Shown piece by piece: positions 16,447 to 25,323 of a DNA stretch of 34,584 nt. The notes under the pieces are model-generated. The model had not been told where the DNA came from, did not search any database, and was given only the letters and a program-made list of their open reading frames with translations. The position numbers and the translations under genes were made by a program. Every line of letters begins with the position of its first letter. Within the stretch, counting starts at the first letter, position 1. This DNA is from Prevotellaceae bacterium (GTDB lineage Bacteria > Bacteroidota > Bacteroidia > Bacteroidales > Bacteroidaceae): NCBI GenBank assembly GCA_028723455.1, contig JAQYEW010000006.1, positions 1 through 34,584 of the forward strand, in the 5' to 3' direction.

Positions 16447-17286
16447 ATGAAACGCCTTATCTCTATTACCCTCTTCACGCTAACAGCCTTGGTTTCCGCC
16501 AAGGCGCAGTATGCCAGTACTCCCGGAAGTATATGGCTGAAGAAAATGCCCGGCGACATCAAAAATGAGCAGCAGGCACCCGAATGGAGCCGCCGTCCCG
16601 ATGACGGCACAGCCTTTTCCCGTGTCAGCCATGCTACGCTGGAACCTTTTACTCCCGTTGCGGGTACCAGCAACGGACGGGCTGTAATCGTGTGCCCCGG
16701 AGGCGGTTATCAGATGCTGGCCTATGAGAAAGAGGGACAGGAGGTGGCGCAATGGCTGGCCAAACAGGGGTATAACGCCTATGTCTTGGCTTACCGTATT
16801 CCCAACGACCGAAAGGGAGCTTTGGAGGATTTGCAAAGAGCCATCCGCTGCCTGCGCCATCAGGGCGCAAAGAGCGTGGGCGTGATCGGATTCTCGGCGG
16901 GCGCGTCATTGGCGACACGTGGCGCGACGAACTGGAAAACGCCGGTCTATGAACCCATAGACAAGGCTATCGACACGCTTTCCTGTAGGCCCGACTTTGC
17001 CATGCTCATCTATCCCGCCTATCTGGACGAGGGAGAGGGCGGTACGCTAAGCCCTGACCTGCATGTGGATCAGGACACACCTCCGATGTTCGTTTTCGGA
17101 AGCCAGGACGATGTGCGTTACAGCGGCCCCTCGTGCAAGACCATCCTGAAGGCGATGCAGGAGGCTTCCGCCCCCATCGAAATGCACTACCTCCACCAAG
17201 CCGGCCATGGCTACGGCATGCGACGCGGGGCCGGCCTTGTCTGGCCTGCGCTGGCCGAACAGTGGTTGAAGGCGGTGCATAAATAA
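16447..17286 (+). CDS. Secreted alpha/beta hydrolase, acetylxylan esterase-like
   Basis: A 279-residue exported enzyme with a signal peptide ending near residue 20 (TALVSAKAQ). The oxyanion motif PGGGY is at 84-88, the nucleophile Ser150 is in GFSAGA (148-153), an Asp lies in QDD (220-222) and His254 is in QAGHGYG. This is the layout of periplasmic carbohydrate esterases of the Bacteroidetes xylan-degradation type. The likely substrate is acetylated plant polysaccharide or oligosaccharide, but other esters cannot be excluded. It follows aroC by 24 bases. No other glycan-use genes are next to it, so the link to xylan is inferred only from the fold family. Confidence 0.82.
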   Translation: MKRLISITLFTLTALVSAKAQYASTPGSIWLKKMPGDIKNEQQAPEWSRRPDDGTAFSRVSHATLEPFTPVAGTSNGRAVIVCPGGGYQMLAYEKEGQEVAQWLAKQGYNAYVLAYRIPNDRKGALEDLQRAIRCLRHQGAKSVGVIGFSAGASLATRGATNWKTPVYEPIDKAIDTLSCRPDFAMLIYPAYLDEGEGGTLSPDLHVDQDTPPMFVFGSQDDVRYSGPSCKTILKAMQEASAPIEMHYLHQAGHGYGMRRGAGLVWPALAEQWLKAVHK

Positions 17287-17325
17287 TCCTTAGGCGTAAT
17301 CTGTGCGGGATTCATTTTTTTTATA

Positions 17326-17333
17326 TATCTTTG
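17326..17333 (+). promoter_or_regulatory. -7 element for purA
   Basis: TATCTTTG, an exact TAnnTTTG match, lies 32 bases before the purA ATG. The -33 position has only TGTG (17302-17305), a weak element, so the call rests on the -7 box and spacing. Confidence 0.5.
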
Positions 17334-17365
17334 TGCACGGATTGAACCAAAAATTTTGCAGACTT

Positions 17366-18640
17366 ATGGCAAATGGCAAAGTAGATGCCCTCTTGGGCAT
17401 TGTCTTCGGAGATGAGGGCAAGGGAAAAGTCGTTGACTTCTTCACCCCGCGCTATGACATCGTGGCTCGTTTCGCAGGCGGTCCCAACGCCGGACACACC
17501 ATCATCTTCAATGGTAAGAAATTCGTACTGCGCAGTATCCCTTCCGGTATTTTCGACGAGGGGAAACTGAACATCATCGGGAATGGCTGCGTTGTCGCTC
17601 CCGACCTTTTTATGCTTGAGGCGCAGGAACTGGAGCAGGCCGGCTATGACCTGAAGAACCGTCTGCATATCAGCAACCGCGCTCATCTGATTCTGCCGAC
17701 GCACCGTGTGCTGGATCGTGCCTTGGAAGCCTCGAAAGGTAAAAACAAAGTGGGCACCACGGGCAAGGGCATCGGCCCTACGTATAGCGAGAAGGCGGCG
17801 CGGACAGGACTGCGTGTGGGCGACATTGCCGGCAGTTTCCAGGAGAAATACGAGGCCTTGAAGCAGAACCATCTGCGTCAGATTGCCAATCTGGGCTATA
17901 CCGACTTCGATATTACGGAGGAGGAACAGACGTGGCTGCGTGGTGTCGAGTATATGCGTGGCTTCGTGCTGACGGACACGGAAACAGCCTTGAACGAAGC
18001 CTTGGCCCAGGGCAAGCGCATCCTGGCCGAGGGCGCCCAAGGCACGCTTCTGGACATCGACCACGGTACCTATCCTTTTGTGAGCAGCAGCTCTACCACC
18101 TGTGGCGGCGTATGCACCGGACTGGGCGTTCCGCCCCGTGCGATCGGCGAGGTGTTCGGCATCTTTAAGGCCTATAGCACACGTGTGGGCGCAGGTCCCT
18201 TCCCCGTCGAACTGTTCGACGAAACGGGTGATAGGATTCGCGACATTGGTCGTGAATATGGTGCTGTTACGGGTCGCAACCGCCGCTGTGGCTGGTTGGA
18301 CTTGGTGGCGCTCCGACATACCATTGTCATTAACGGTGTTACGCAACTCATCATGATGAAGAGCGATGTCCTGGACAGTTTTCCCGTCATCAAGGCCTGC
18401 GTGGCTTACGAAAAAGATGGGGTGCGGACGCAGACCATGCCCTACGACACCGAAGGCTGGCAGGCGGTTTACGAAGAGCTGCCGGGCTGGCAAGCAGATT
18501 TGACACAATGCAAGACGGAGGAAGAACTTCCCCAGAAGTTCAAGGACTACGTGGCCTACATCGAGAGGCAGGTGGGCTGTCCCATCACCATCCTCAGCGT
18601 AGGCCCTGACAGAGAGCAAACCATCGTGCGAAGCCTGTAA
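17366..18640 (+). CDS. purA: Adenylosuccinate synthetase
   Basis: Joins IMP and aspartate with GTP hydrolysis to form adenylosuccinate, the first committed step to AMP. The product is 424 residues. GDEGKGK at 15-21 is the phosphate-binding loop, GGPNAGHT near 38-45 carries the catalytic His, and GTTGKGIGPTY and the GPDREQTI ending are typical. I chose the ATG at 17366 because the mature family start (ANGKVDALLGIVFG) follows it; an ATG at 17303 would lie upstream of the -7 element. Confidence 0.97.
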   Translation: MANGKVDALLGIVFGDEGKGKVVDFFTPRYDIVARFAGGPNAGHTIIFNGKKFVLRSIPSGIFDEGKLNIIGNGCVVAPDLFMLEAQELEQAGYDLKNRLHISNRAHLILPTHRVLDRALEASKGKNKVGTTGKGIGPTYSEKAARTGLRVGDIAGSFQEKYEALKQNHLRQIANLGYTDFDITEEEQTWLRGVEYMRGFVLTDTETALNEALAQGKRILAEGAQGTLLDIDHGTYPFVSSSSTTCGGVCTGLGVPPRAIGEVFGIFKAYSTRVGAGPFPVELFDETGDRIRDIGREYGAVTGRNRRCGWLDLVALRHTIVINGVTQLIMMKSDVLDSFPVIKACVAYEKDGVRTQTMPYDTEGWQAVYEELPGWQADLTQCKTEEELPQKFKDYVAYIERQVGCPITILSVGPDREQTIVRSL

Positions 18641-18679
18641 CGGCTTCGCATTTTGTTTTCATAATATAAATTACAAACT

Positions 18680-20146
18680 ATGCAACAAGGATTTGATAAC
18701 GACAAGTACATCCGTATTCAAAGCGAACACATCAAGGAACGCATCGCTCATTTTCGTGGCAAGCTGTACCTGGAATTAGGCGGAAAACTCTTTGACGACC
18801 ATCATGCCAGCCGGGTGTTGCCGGGCTTTCAGCCCGACAGCAAACTGCGAATGTTGGCGCAGTTGCAGGACCAGATAGAAATCGTGATTGTCATCAGTGC
18901 CGAGGACATAGAGCAGAACAAGATACGTGCGGATCTGGGAATCACCTATGACGAGGACGTGTTGCGTCTGCGCGAGGAATTCCAGAGCCGCGGCTTTATG
19001 GTGGGGAGCGTGGTGATTACGCATTACGACGGACAGCGTGCCGCCGATGCCTACCGCCAACGTCTGACACGCTTGGGCATCCCCTCGTACGTACATTATC
19101 TGATCAACGGCTATCCCCATAACGTGGAGTTCATCGCCAGTGCGGATGGTTTTGGCAAGGATGATTACGTGGAAACCACCCGTCCCCTGGTGATCGTTAC
19201 TGCTCCCGGTCCGGGTAGCGGCAAGATGGCCGTGTGCTTGAGCCAGCTGTACAACGAACATGTCCATGGTGTGGAGGCCGGTTATGCCAAGTTCGAGACA
19301 TTCCCCGTTTGGAACCTACAGTTGAAGCATCCCGTGAATATCGCCTACGAGGCCGCCACGGCCGACCTGAACGATATAAATATGATTGACCCCTTCCATC
19401 TGGAAGCCTATAACAAAATTGCCATCAACTATAACCGGGATATCGAAATCTTCCCCGTTCTGGATGCCCTGTTCCGCGGTATCTATGGGCATAACCCCTA
19501 CAAGTCGCCCACGGACATGGGCGTGAATATGGTGGGCTTCTGCATTTCGGACGACGAGGTGTGCTGTCGTGCCAGTCATGACGAAATTATCCGTCGCTAT
19601 TACGATGCCACGAACCGCTATGCCTTGGGTGCCGACAACGAGCAGGAGGTGCGCAAGATAAAAAGCCTGATGGGTCAGGCGGGCATCAACACGGATATGC
19701 GTCGCGTTACCGTGGCCGCCAAGCGTCGTCGCGACGAGGAGGGTGTTCCCTGTGCTGCCATAGAATTGCAGGACGGCACGATGATAACCTCTAAGAGTTC
19801 GCCCTTGCTGGGCCCCAGTGCCGCGCTTATCCTGAACGCCACCAAACATCTGGGTGATATAGATCACGAGGCACGCCTCATCCCGCAGAACATGATAGAG
19901 CCTATTCAGACAACGAAGACCAAGTATCTGGGTGGTCAGAACCCCCGTTTGCATACCGACGAGGTGTTGGTGGCCCTCAGCGTGCTTTCCCAGCAGGACG
20001 AGAATTGTACGCGTGCCTTGGAGCAGTTGCCTAAGCTGCGTGGCTGTCAGGTACACTCCACGGTGATGTTGAGCGAGGTTGACAGAAAGATTTTCAAACG
20101 TCTGGGTGTGGGGCTGAGTTGTGAGCCGGTACGCAAGAAGTCGTAA
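18680..20146 (+). CDS. DUF1846 (UPF0371) family protein
   Basis: A 488-residue cytoplasmic protein of the DUF1846 family, recognised from the start (GFDNDKYIRIQSEHIKERI), the VTAPGPGSGKMAVCLSQLYNE motif (Gly177-Lys182 as a P-loop-like phosphate-binding turn) and the KSPTDMGVNMVGF block. Solved relatives have a nucleotide-binding-like fold, but no reaction is established as far as I know. It starts 39 bases after purA with no promoter or terminator between them, so cotranscription with purA is likely. A role near nucleotide metabolism is possible but inferred from position only. Confidence 0.9.
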   Translation: MQQGFDNDKYIRIQSEHIKERIAHFRGKLYLELGGKLFDDHHASRVLPGFQPDSKLRMLAQLQDQIEIVIVISAEDIEQNKIRADLGITYDEDVLRLREEFQSRGFMVGSVVITHYDGQRAADAYRQRLTRLGIPSYVHYLINGYPHNVEFIASADGFGKDDYVETTRPLVIVTAPGPGSGKMAVCLSQLYNEHVHGVEAGYAKFETFPVWNLQLKHPVNIAYEAATADLNDINMIDPFHLEAYNKIAINYNRDIEIFPVLDALFRGIYGHNPYKSPTDMGVNMVGFCISDDEVCCRASHDEIIRRYYDATNRYALGADNEQEVRKIKSLMGQAGINTDMRRVTVAAKRRRDEEGVPCAAIELQDGTMITSKSSPLLGPSAALILNATKHLGDIDHEARLIPQNMIEPIQTTKTKYLGGQNPRLHTDEVLVALSVLSQQDENCTRALEQLPKLRGCQVHSTVMLSEVDRKIFKRLGVGLSCEPVRKKS

Positions 20147-20183
20147 CAAATGCAAAGGAAACAATGCAATTTGGTTACATTTA

Positions 20184-20215
20184 TTGCGTTGTTAAGGATA
20201 TTTTTCCTACATTTG
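20184..20215 (+). promoter_or_regulatory. Promoter of the thrA operon
   Basis: TTG (20184-20186), a 21-base spacer and TACATTTG (20208-20215) fit the Bacteroidetes pattern. The thrA ATG is 43 bases downstream, so the leader is too short for a classical attenuator peptide. It is the only clear promoter before a run of eight plus-strand genes. Confidence 0.7.
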
Positions 20216-20258
20216 CAAAACACAGGTGTCGTAATAACACAAAAGAAGTAGACAAAGG

Positions 20259-22697
20259 ATGAGAGTTCTGAAATTTGGAGGTACCAGCGTTGGCTCAGCA
20301 GCCAGTGTGCTGAGCGTTAAGAATATCGTAGAGAAAGCCGCTCAAGAGGAGCAAGTGATAGTTGTCGTAAGTGCTTTGGGAGGCATTACGGACAGGCTTC
20401 TTAAGACGGCTGATTTAGCCTTTCAGGGCGACTCTCAGTATAGAAAGGAGTTCGATGACATTCTGGAACGCCATGAAAAGATGGTGCAGGAGATTATTCC
20501 CGGGGGCAAAGAACGTTTTGCCCTGTGGGCGGTGGTCAGCCAGCTTCTGGAAGAACTGCGCAGCATTTATCATGGTGTCTATCTCATCCGCGACCTCAGC
20601 GAGCGCACGCGATCTACGATTGTCAGCTATGGCGAGCGTATCAGCAGCAATATCGTGGCTACGCTGATCGAGGGGGCGGAATGGTATGATAGCCGGGAGT
20701 TTATCAAGACGGAGTTCAAGGCCGGCAAGAACCGTCTGGCCACGGAACTTACATACAGTCTTGTACGCCAGACCTGGAGTCAGGAGAATACGCCGCGTAT
20801 CAGCGTGCTTGGCGGTTTCATCAGCACGGATGCGGATAATGGCGAGGTTACCAATCTGGGACGCGGCGGCAGCGACTATACGGCTGCCATCATTGCTGCG
20901 GCCTTGCATGCACGCCAGTTGGAGATATGGACGGACGTGGACGGTTTTATGACGGCCGACCCACGAGTCATCTCCTCGGCCTACGTGATTCCTGAACTGA
21001 GTTACGTCGAGGCAATGGAACTGTGCAATTTCGGCGCCAAGGTCATCTATCCGCCGACGATCTATCCCGTTTGCATCAAAAACATCCCTATCCTTATCAA
21101 GAATACGTTTAATCCCTCGGCACCGGGTTCCGTTATCAAACAGAGCGTGGCGCGGGATGCAGAACGTTCCATCAAGGGTATCAGCAGCATCAAGGGCACC
21201 ACGCTGATTACCATTGCGGGTCTGTCAATGGTGGGTGTCATCGGTGTCAACCGTCGTATCTTCGGTTGCCTGGCCCAAGAAGGCATATCTGTGTTTATGG
21301 TCTCACAGGCCAGTTCGGAGAGCAGCACCTCGTTGGGTGTTAAGGACGAGGACCGCGAACGGGCGTGCCAAGTGCTGGACAAGGAGTTTGAGAAGGAGAT
21401 TGCCGACGGCAGCATGTTCCCGGCACAAGCCGAGAGCGGACTGGCTACCGTGGCCGTTGTGGGCGAACACATGAAACACACGCCGGGCATTGCCGGCAAA
21501 TTGTTTGGCACACTGGGTCGGTCGGGCATCTCTGTGATTGCCTGTGCGCAGGGTGCGTCGGAAACGAATATCTCCTTTGTTATTCAGGAAACGTTCCTGC
21601 GCAAGGCACTGAACGTAATCCATGACAGTTTCTTCCTGAGCGAATACAAGGTGTTGAACCTTTTCGTTTGTGGTGTGGGCACAGTGGGAAGCAGTCTGCT
21701 CTCTCAGATCGCCCAACAGCAAGCAAAACTGAAGGAGGAACTGAGATTGGACCTTCGTGTCGTTGGTATCGCCAGCGGACACAATGCGATGTTCAACCGT
21801 AGCGGACTCAATCTGGAACATTGGCAACAGGACTTGAAGCAGGCTCCCGCCAGCAACAATGAGCGGTTGCGCGAAGAGGTTATCGGGATGAATATCTTTA
21901 ATAGTGTCTTTGTCGACTGCACGGCATCGCCTCATCTGCCCGACCTCTACGAAGAAATGCTTACGCACAATATCAATGTGGTTGCTGCCAACAAAATTGC
22001 TGCCAGCGGTCCTTACGAGACCTACAAACGATTGAAGGAAACAGCCAAGGCGCGTGGCGTGAAGTTCGTTTTCGAGACGAACGTGGGTGCCGGTCTGCCA
22101 ATTATCCGTACAATCAACGATCTTGTGCATACGGGCGATAAGGTGTTGCGTATCGAGGCCGTGTTGAGTGGCACGCTGAATTATATCTTCAACATGCTCT
22201 CGGCCGAGGTGCCCTTCAGTCAAACCGTGCGTATGGCGCAGGAAATGGGTTTCAGCGAGCCGGACCCTCGTATCGACCTCAGTGGCAAGGACGTGTTGCG
22301 CAAACTCGTTATCCTTTGCCGTGAGGCAGGCTACAAAATTGAGCAGGAAGATGTGGAACAGCACCTCTTTGTGCCTCAGGAGGTCATGAAAGGCACGAAG
22401 GAGGAATTCTGGGAGAAGCTGCCCTCGCTGGATGCCAAATTCGAGGAGATGCGTGCTCCCCTGGCGGCCTTGGGCAAGAAATGGCGCTATGTTGCTACCA
22501 TGGAAAATGGTAAGGCAAGCACCGGACTCAAGGAAATTCCTTTGGGACATCCTTTCTATGAACTGGAGGGCTCAAACAATGTCGTTATGCTTACCACAGA
22601 CCGTTATAACAAGTACCCCATGCTCATTCAGGGCTATGGTGCCGGTGCTAACGTAACGGCGGCAGGTGTGTTTTCTGACATTCTCTCTTTGGCATAG
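20259..22697 (+). CDS. thrA: Bifunctional aspartokinase/homoserine dehydrogenase
   Basis: An 812-residue fusion for the first and third steps of threonine synthesis: aspartate to aspartyl phosphate, and aspartate semialdehyde to homoserine. The kinase occupies about 1-290 (KFGGTSVGSA at 4-13; FISTDADNGEVTNLGRGGSDYTAA). Two regulatory ACT segments cover about 310-460 (LITIAGLSMVGVIGVNRRIF; ATVAVVGEHMKHTPGIAGKLF), consistent with feedback control by threonine. The dehydrogenase starts at about 465 (FVCGVGTVGSSLLSQI) and includes ANKIAASGPYETY and LSGTLNYIFN. It heads the operon, 9 bases before the ApgM-like gene. Confidence 0.97.
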   Translation: MRVLKFGGTSVGSAASVLSVKNIVEKAAQEEQVIVVVSALGGITDRLLKTADLAFQGDSQYRKEFDDILERHEKMVQEIIPGGKERFALWAVVSQLLEELRSIYHGVYLIRDLSERTRSTIVSYGERISSNIVATLIEGAEWYDSREFIKTEFKAGKNRLATELTYSLVRQTWSQENTPRISVLGGFISTDADNGEVTNLGRGGSDYTAAIIAAALHARQLEIWTDVDGFMTADPRVISSAYVIPELSYVEAMELCNFGAKVIYPPTIYPVCIKNIPILIKNTFNPSAPGSVIKQSVARDAERSIKGISSIKGTTLITIAGLSMVGVIGVNRRIFGCLAQEGISVFMVSQASSESSTSLGVKDEDRERACQVLDKEFEKEIADGSMFPAQAESGLATVAVVGEHMKHTPGIAGKLFGTLGRSGISVIACAQGASETNISFVIQETFLRKALNVIHDSFFLSEYKVLNLFVCGVGTVGSSLLSQIAQQQAKLKEELRLDLRVVGIASGHNAMFNRSGLNLEHWQQDLKQAPASNNERLREEVIGMNIFNSVFVDCTASPHLPDLYEEMLTHNINVVAANKIAASGPYETYKRLKETAKARGVKFVFETNVGAGLPIIRTINDLVHTGDKVLRIEAVLSGTLNYIFNMLSAEVPFSQTVRMAQEMGFSEPDPRIDLSGKDVLRKLVILCREAGYKIEQEDVEQHLFVPQEVMKGTKEEFWEKLPSLDAKFEEMRAPLAALGKKWRYVATMENGKASTGLKEIPLGHPFYELEGSNNVVMLTTDRYNKYPMLIQGYGAGANVTAAGVFSDILSLA

Positions 22698-22706
22698 TAT
22701 TTGCGT

Positions 22707-23957
22707 ATGAAGTATATCATTATCCTTGGCGATGGCATGGCGGATTGGAAGATAGAATCCCTTGCCAATCGTACTGTCCTGGAAGCCGCCCACACACCGA
22801 ATATGGATCTCTTGGCCCGTCGGGGTGCTATGGGTTTGCTGCAAACCGTGCCCGAGGGCTTTCATCCCGGGAGTGAAGTAGCCAACAGCAGTATCTTGGG
22901 CTATGACCAGAAGGTCGTTTTCCAAGGCCGCGGCCCGTTGGAGGCGGCTTCTATTGGCATTGATTTGGACCCTACCGACCTTGCCATGCGCTGCAACTTT
23001 GTGTCGCTTCAGGGAGACCTTCTCAAGAATCATTCCTGTGGGCGATTGGAAACTGCGGATGCGGATATTCTGATACGTTATCTGAATGAACATCTGAGTT
23101 CTGAGTCTGTCCGCTTCTATACGGGCACCCAGTACCGTCATTTGTTGGTGATAAAGGGAGGCAGCAGCCGTATTGCCTGCACACCGCCACACGACATCCC
23201 CCTCAAGCCTTGGGCGGAATATTTACCCCAGGCGCTTGAAACTGCGGCCGAACCTACTGCACGTTTGTTATGCGACCTGATGCGTGCAAGCCGGCATTTG
23301 CTGGCAGCACATCCCTTGAACAAGATGCGCGTGTCGAATGGTCAGGATCCGGCGAACAGTATATGGCCGTGGGGCGGAGGATTCCGCCCTGCCATGCAGA
23401 CCATTCCCCAGCGTTTTCCACATATCAGACGCGGGGCGGTGATTACGGCTGTCGACCTCATTCGTGGCATCGGCCGCTATGCAGGCTTGGATGTTATTCA
23501 CGTACCTGGAGCAACGGGTCTTTGGGACACCAACTATGAGGGCAAAGCCCAAGCGGCCCTTGAGGCGCTACGCGAGCACGACTTCGTTTATGTACATGTC
23601 GAGGCCAGTGACGAGGCGGGTCATGACGGTGATCTTGCGCAAAAGTTGCAAACCGTAGAGAACCTGGACCAACGTCTCATCGCTCCCTTGCTCAAGGCCT
23701 TGGGATGTGAAGTGGGCACAGACACAGAGAACGCCCCGCTTACTTTTGACGGTGAGCCGGTTGCCATCGCGGTTTTGCCCGACCATCCTACGCCTGTGGC
23801 TTATCGCACCCACACGGCCGAGCCGGTACCTTTCCTGATCCTTCGTCCTGAAACTGTTCCCGATGCCGCGAGTCATTACAGTGAAGCCGAAGGGGCCAAG
23901 GGACGCTATGGCACCTTGCAGGGTGATGAGTTTATCCGGCTTTTTCTCGAGAAATAG
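22707..23957 (+). CDS. apgM: ApgM-like alkaline phosphatase superfamily protein, candidate homoserine kinase analogue
   Basis: A 416-residue protein of the archaeal-type, cofactor-independent phosphoglycerate mutase family. Asp9 (LGDGMADW) and Ser61/62 (SEVANSSILGYD) fit the metal ligand and phospho-serine nucleophile, with further ligands in VHVEASDEAGHDGD and AVLPDHPTPVAYRTHTAEP. It lies between thrA (9 bases away) and thrC (36 bases away), where homoserine kinase is expected, and no GHMP-type thrB is present. This family in this slot has been annotated as a predicted functional analogue of homoserine kinase. A glycolytic mutase role is the alternative. I chose the ATG at 22707 over a TTG two codons earlier. 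Confidence 0.9.
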   Translation: MKYIIILGDGMADWKIESLANRTVLEAAHTPNMDLLARRGAMGLLQTVPEGFHPGSEVANSSILGYDQKVVFQGRGPLEAASIGIDLDPTDLAMRCNFVSLQGDLLKNHSCGRLETADADILIRYLNEHLSSESVRFYTGTQYRHLLVIKGGSSRIACTPPHDIPLKPWAEYLPQALETAAEPTARLLCDLMRASRHLLAAHPLNKMRVSNGQDPANSIWPWGGGFRPAMQTIPQRFPHIRRGAVITAVDLIRGIGRYAGLDVIHVPGATGLWDTNYEGKAQAALEALREHDFVYVHVEASDEAGHDGDLAQKLQTVENLDQRLIAPLLKALGCEVGTDTENAPLTFDGEPVAIAVLPDHPTPVAYRTHTAEPVPFLILRPETVPDAASHYSEAEGAKGRYGTLQGDEFIRLFLEK

Positions 23958-23993
23958 AAGCAAAGAAGTTTCCTTTTAATATTACATACAGAT

Positions 23994-25301
23994 ATGTTTT
24001 ACTACAGCACCAACGCCCAGGCTCCCTTGGCCACTTTGAAGAAAGCCGTGCAGAAAGGTCTTGCCGAGGACCGTGGCCTTTATATGCCCCAGCGCTTGCC
24101 TTCGCTCAGCGCACAGTTCCTTGGCTCCATGAAGAATCTTTCGCTCAGTGAGATTGGTTTTCAGGTCGCCAGGGCTTTCTTTGGTGAAGACGTGGAAGAG
24201 ACCGCGCTTCGACGTATCGTTGACGAGACACTCTGTTTTCCCATCCCCTTGCGTGAGGTGGAAAAGAACATCTATGCCTTGGAACTTTTCCATGGCCCTA
24301 CACTGGCTTTCAAGGATGTGGGCGCGCGCTTTATGGCACGCATGCTGCAATATTTCCGTCATGCCGAGGGCGACGGACGTACGGTGAACGTTCTGGTGGC
24401 TACCAGTGGAGACACGGGTTCGGCGGTGGCCAACGGTTTCTTGGGTGTAGAGGGTGTGCGTGTCTTTGTGCTTTATCCCAAGGGAGGCGTCAGTCCTATT
24501 CAGGAGTGCCAGTTTACTACTTTGGGCAAGAATATTACCGCTATCGAAGTGGACGGTGTCTTTGACGACTGTCAGGCGCTTGTGAAGTCCGCCTTTATGG
24601 ATGCAGAACTGAATCAACACATGGTGCTCACTTCGGCCAATAGCATCAATGTGGCTCGCTTTTTGCCCCAAAGTTTCTATTATTTCCATGCCATTGCACA
24701 GCTGCAACAGTTGGGCTTTGATGGCAACGAGGTGGTTTGCTGTGTGCCCAGTGGTAATTTCGGCAATCTCTGCTCCGCCCTCTTTGGACACAAGATGGGA
24801 CTTCCCATGAAGCGTTTTATCGCTGCCAACAACGAAAACGATACTTTCTTCCGCTACCTCCAAAGCGGAGTGTATGAACCTAAGCATAGCGTGGCTACCA
24901 TCGCCAATGCCATGGACGTAGGCGATCCCTCTAATTTCGCCCGCATCTATGAGCTGTACGGTAAAGATGTGGATGCCATTCGCGCCAATATCAGTGCCCT
25001 TCGTTATAGCGACGAGGAGATTTCAGAAACCATGTGCCAGTGTATGCAGCAGACAGGGTATATCCTTGACCCTCATGGCGCCTGCGGCTACCGTGCCTTG
25101 AAGGAAAGCCTCCGGAGAGACGAGGTGGGCTTCTTCTTGGAAACGGCTCATCCGGCCAAGTTCCGCGACACCGTACAGCGCATCACGGGCCATGAGGTGC
25201 CTATTCCGGAACGCCTGCAAGCCTTTATGCAGGGAACGAAGCAGAGCATTGCTTGTCAGAAAGACTTTGAGGCTTTCAAAGATTTGCTTCTGCGGACTTA
25301 A
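23994..25301 (+). CDS. thrC: Threonine synthase
   Basis: A PLP enzyme converting phosphohomoserine to threonine. The 435-residue length fits the family. Lys107 in LFHGPTLAFKDVGARF binds PLP; TSGDTGSAVANGF and CVPSGNFGNLCSALFG follow. It is the last threonine gene of the operon, 22 bases before the DEAD-box gene. Its substrate requires a homoserine kinase activity, which supports that role for the ApgM-like neighbour. Confidence 0.97.
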   Translation: MFYYSTNAQAPLATLKKAVQKGLAEDRGLYMPQRLPSLSAQFLGSMKNLSLSEIGFQVARAFFGEDVEETALRRIVDETLCFPIPLREVEKNIYALELFHGPTLAFKDVGARFMARMLQYFRHAEGDGRTVNVLVATSGDTGSAVANGFLGVEGVRVFVLYPKGGVSPIQECQFTTLGKNITAIEVDGVFDDCQALVKSAFMDAELNQHMVLTSANSINVARFLPQSFYYFHAIAQLQQLGFDGNEVVCCVPSGNFGNLCSALFGHKMGLPMKRFIAANNENDTFFRYLQSGVYEPKHSVATIANAMDVGDPSNFARIYELYGKDVDAIRANISALRYSDEEISETMCQCMQQTGYILDPHGACGYRALKESLRRDEVGFFLETAHPAKFRDTVQRITGHEVPIPERLQAFMQGTKQSIACQKDFEAFKDLLLRT

Positions 25302-25323
25302 TCCCCCTTTTTAAAATGTTATT

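Noticed and set aside
17321-18619. Minus-strand frame of 432 codons opposite purA
   Set aside because: An antisense shadow of a well-supported gene caused by high GC at third positions; no motifs.
21303-22550. Minus-strand frame of 415 codons opposite thrA
   Set aside because: Antisense shadow of the homoserine dehydrogenase half; no recognisable domain.
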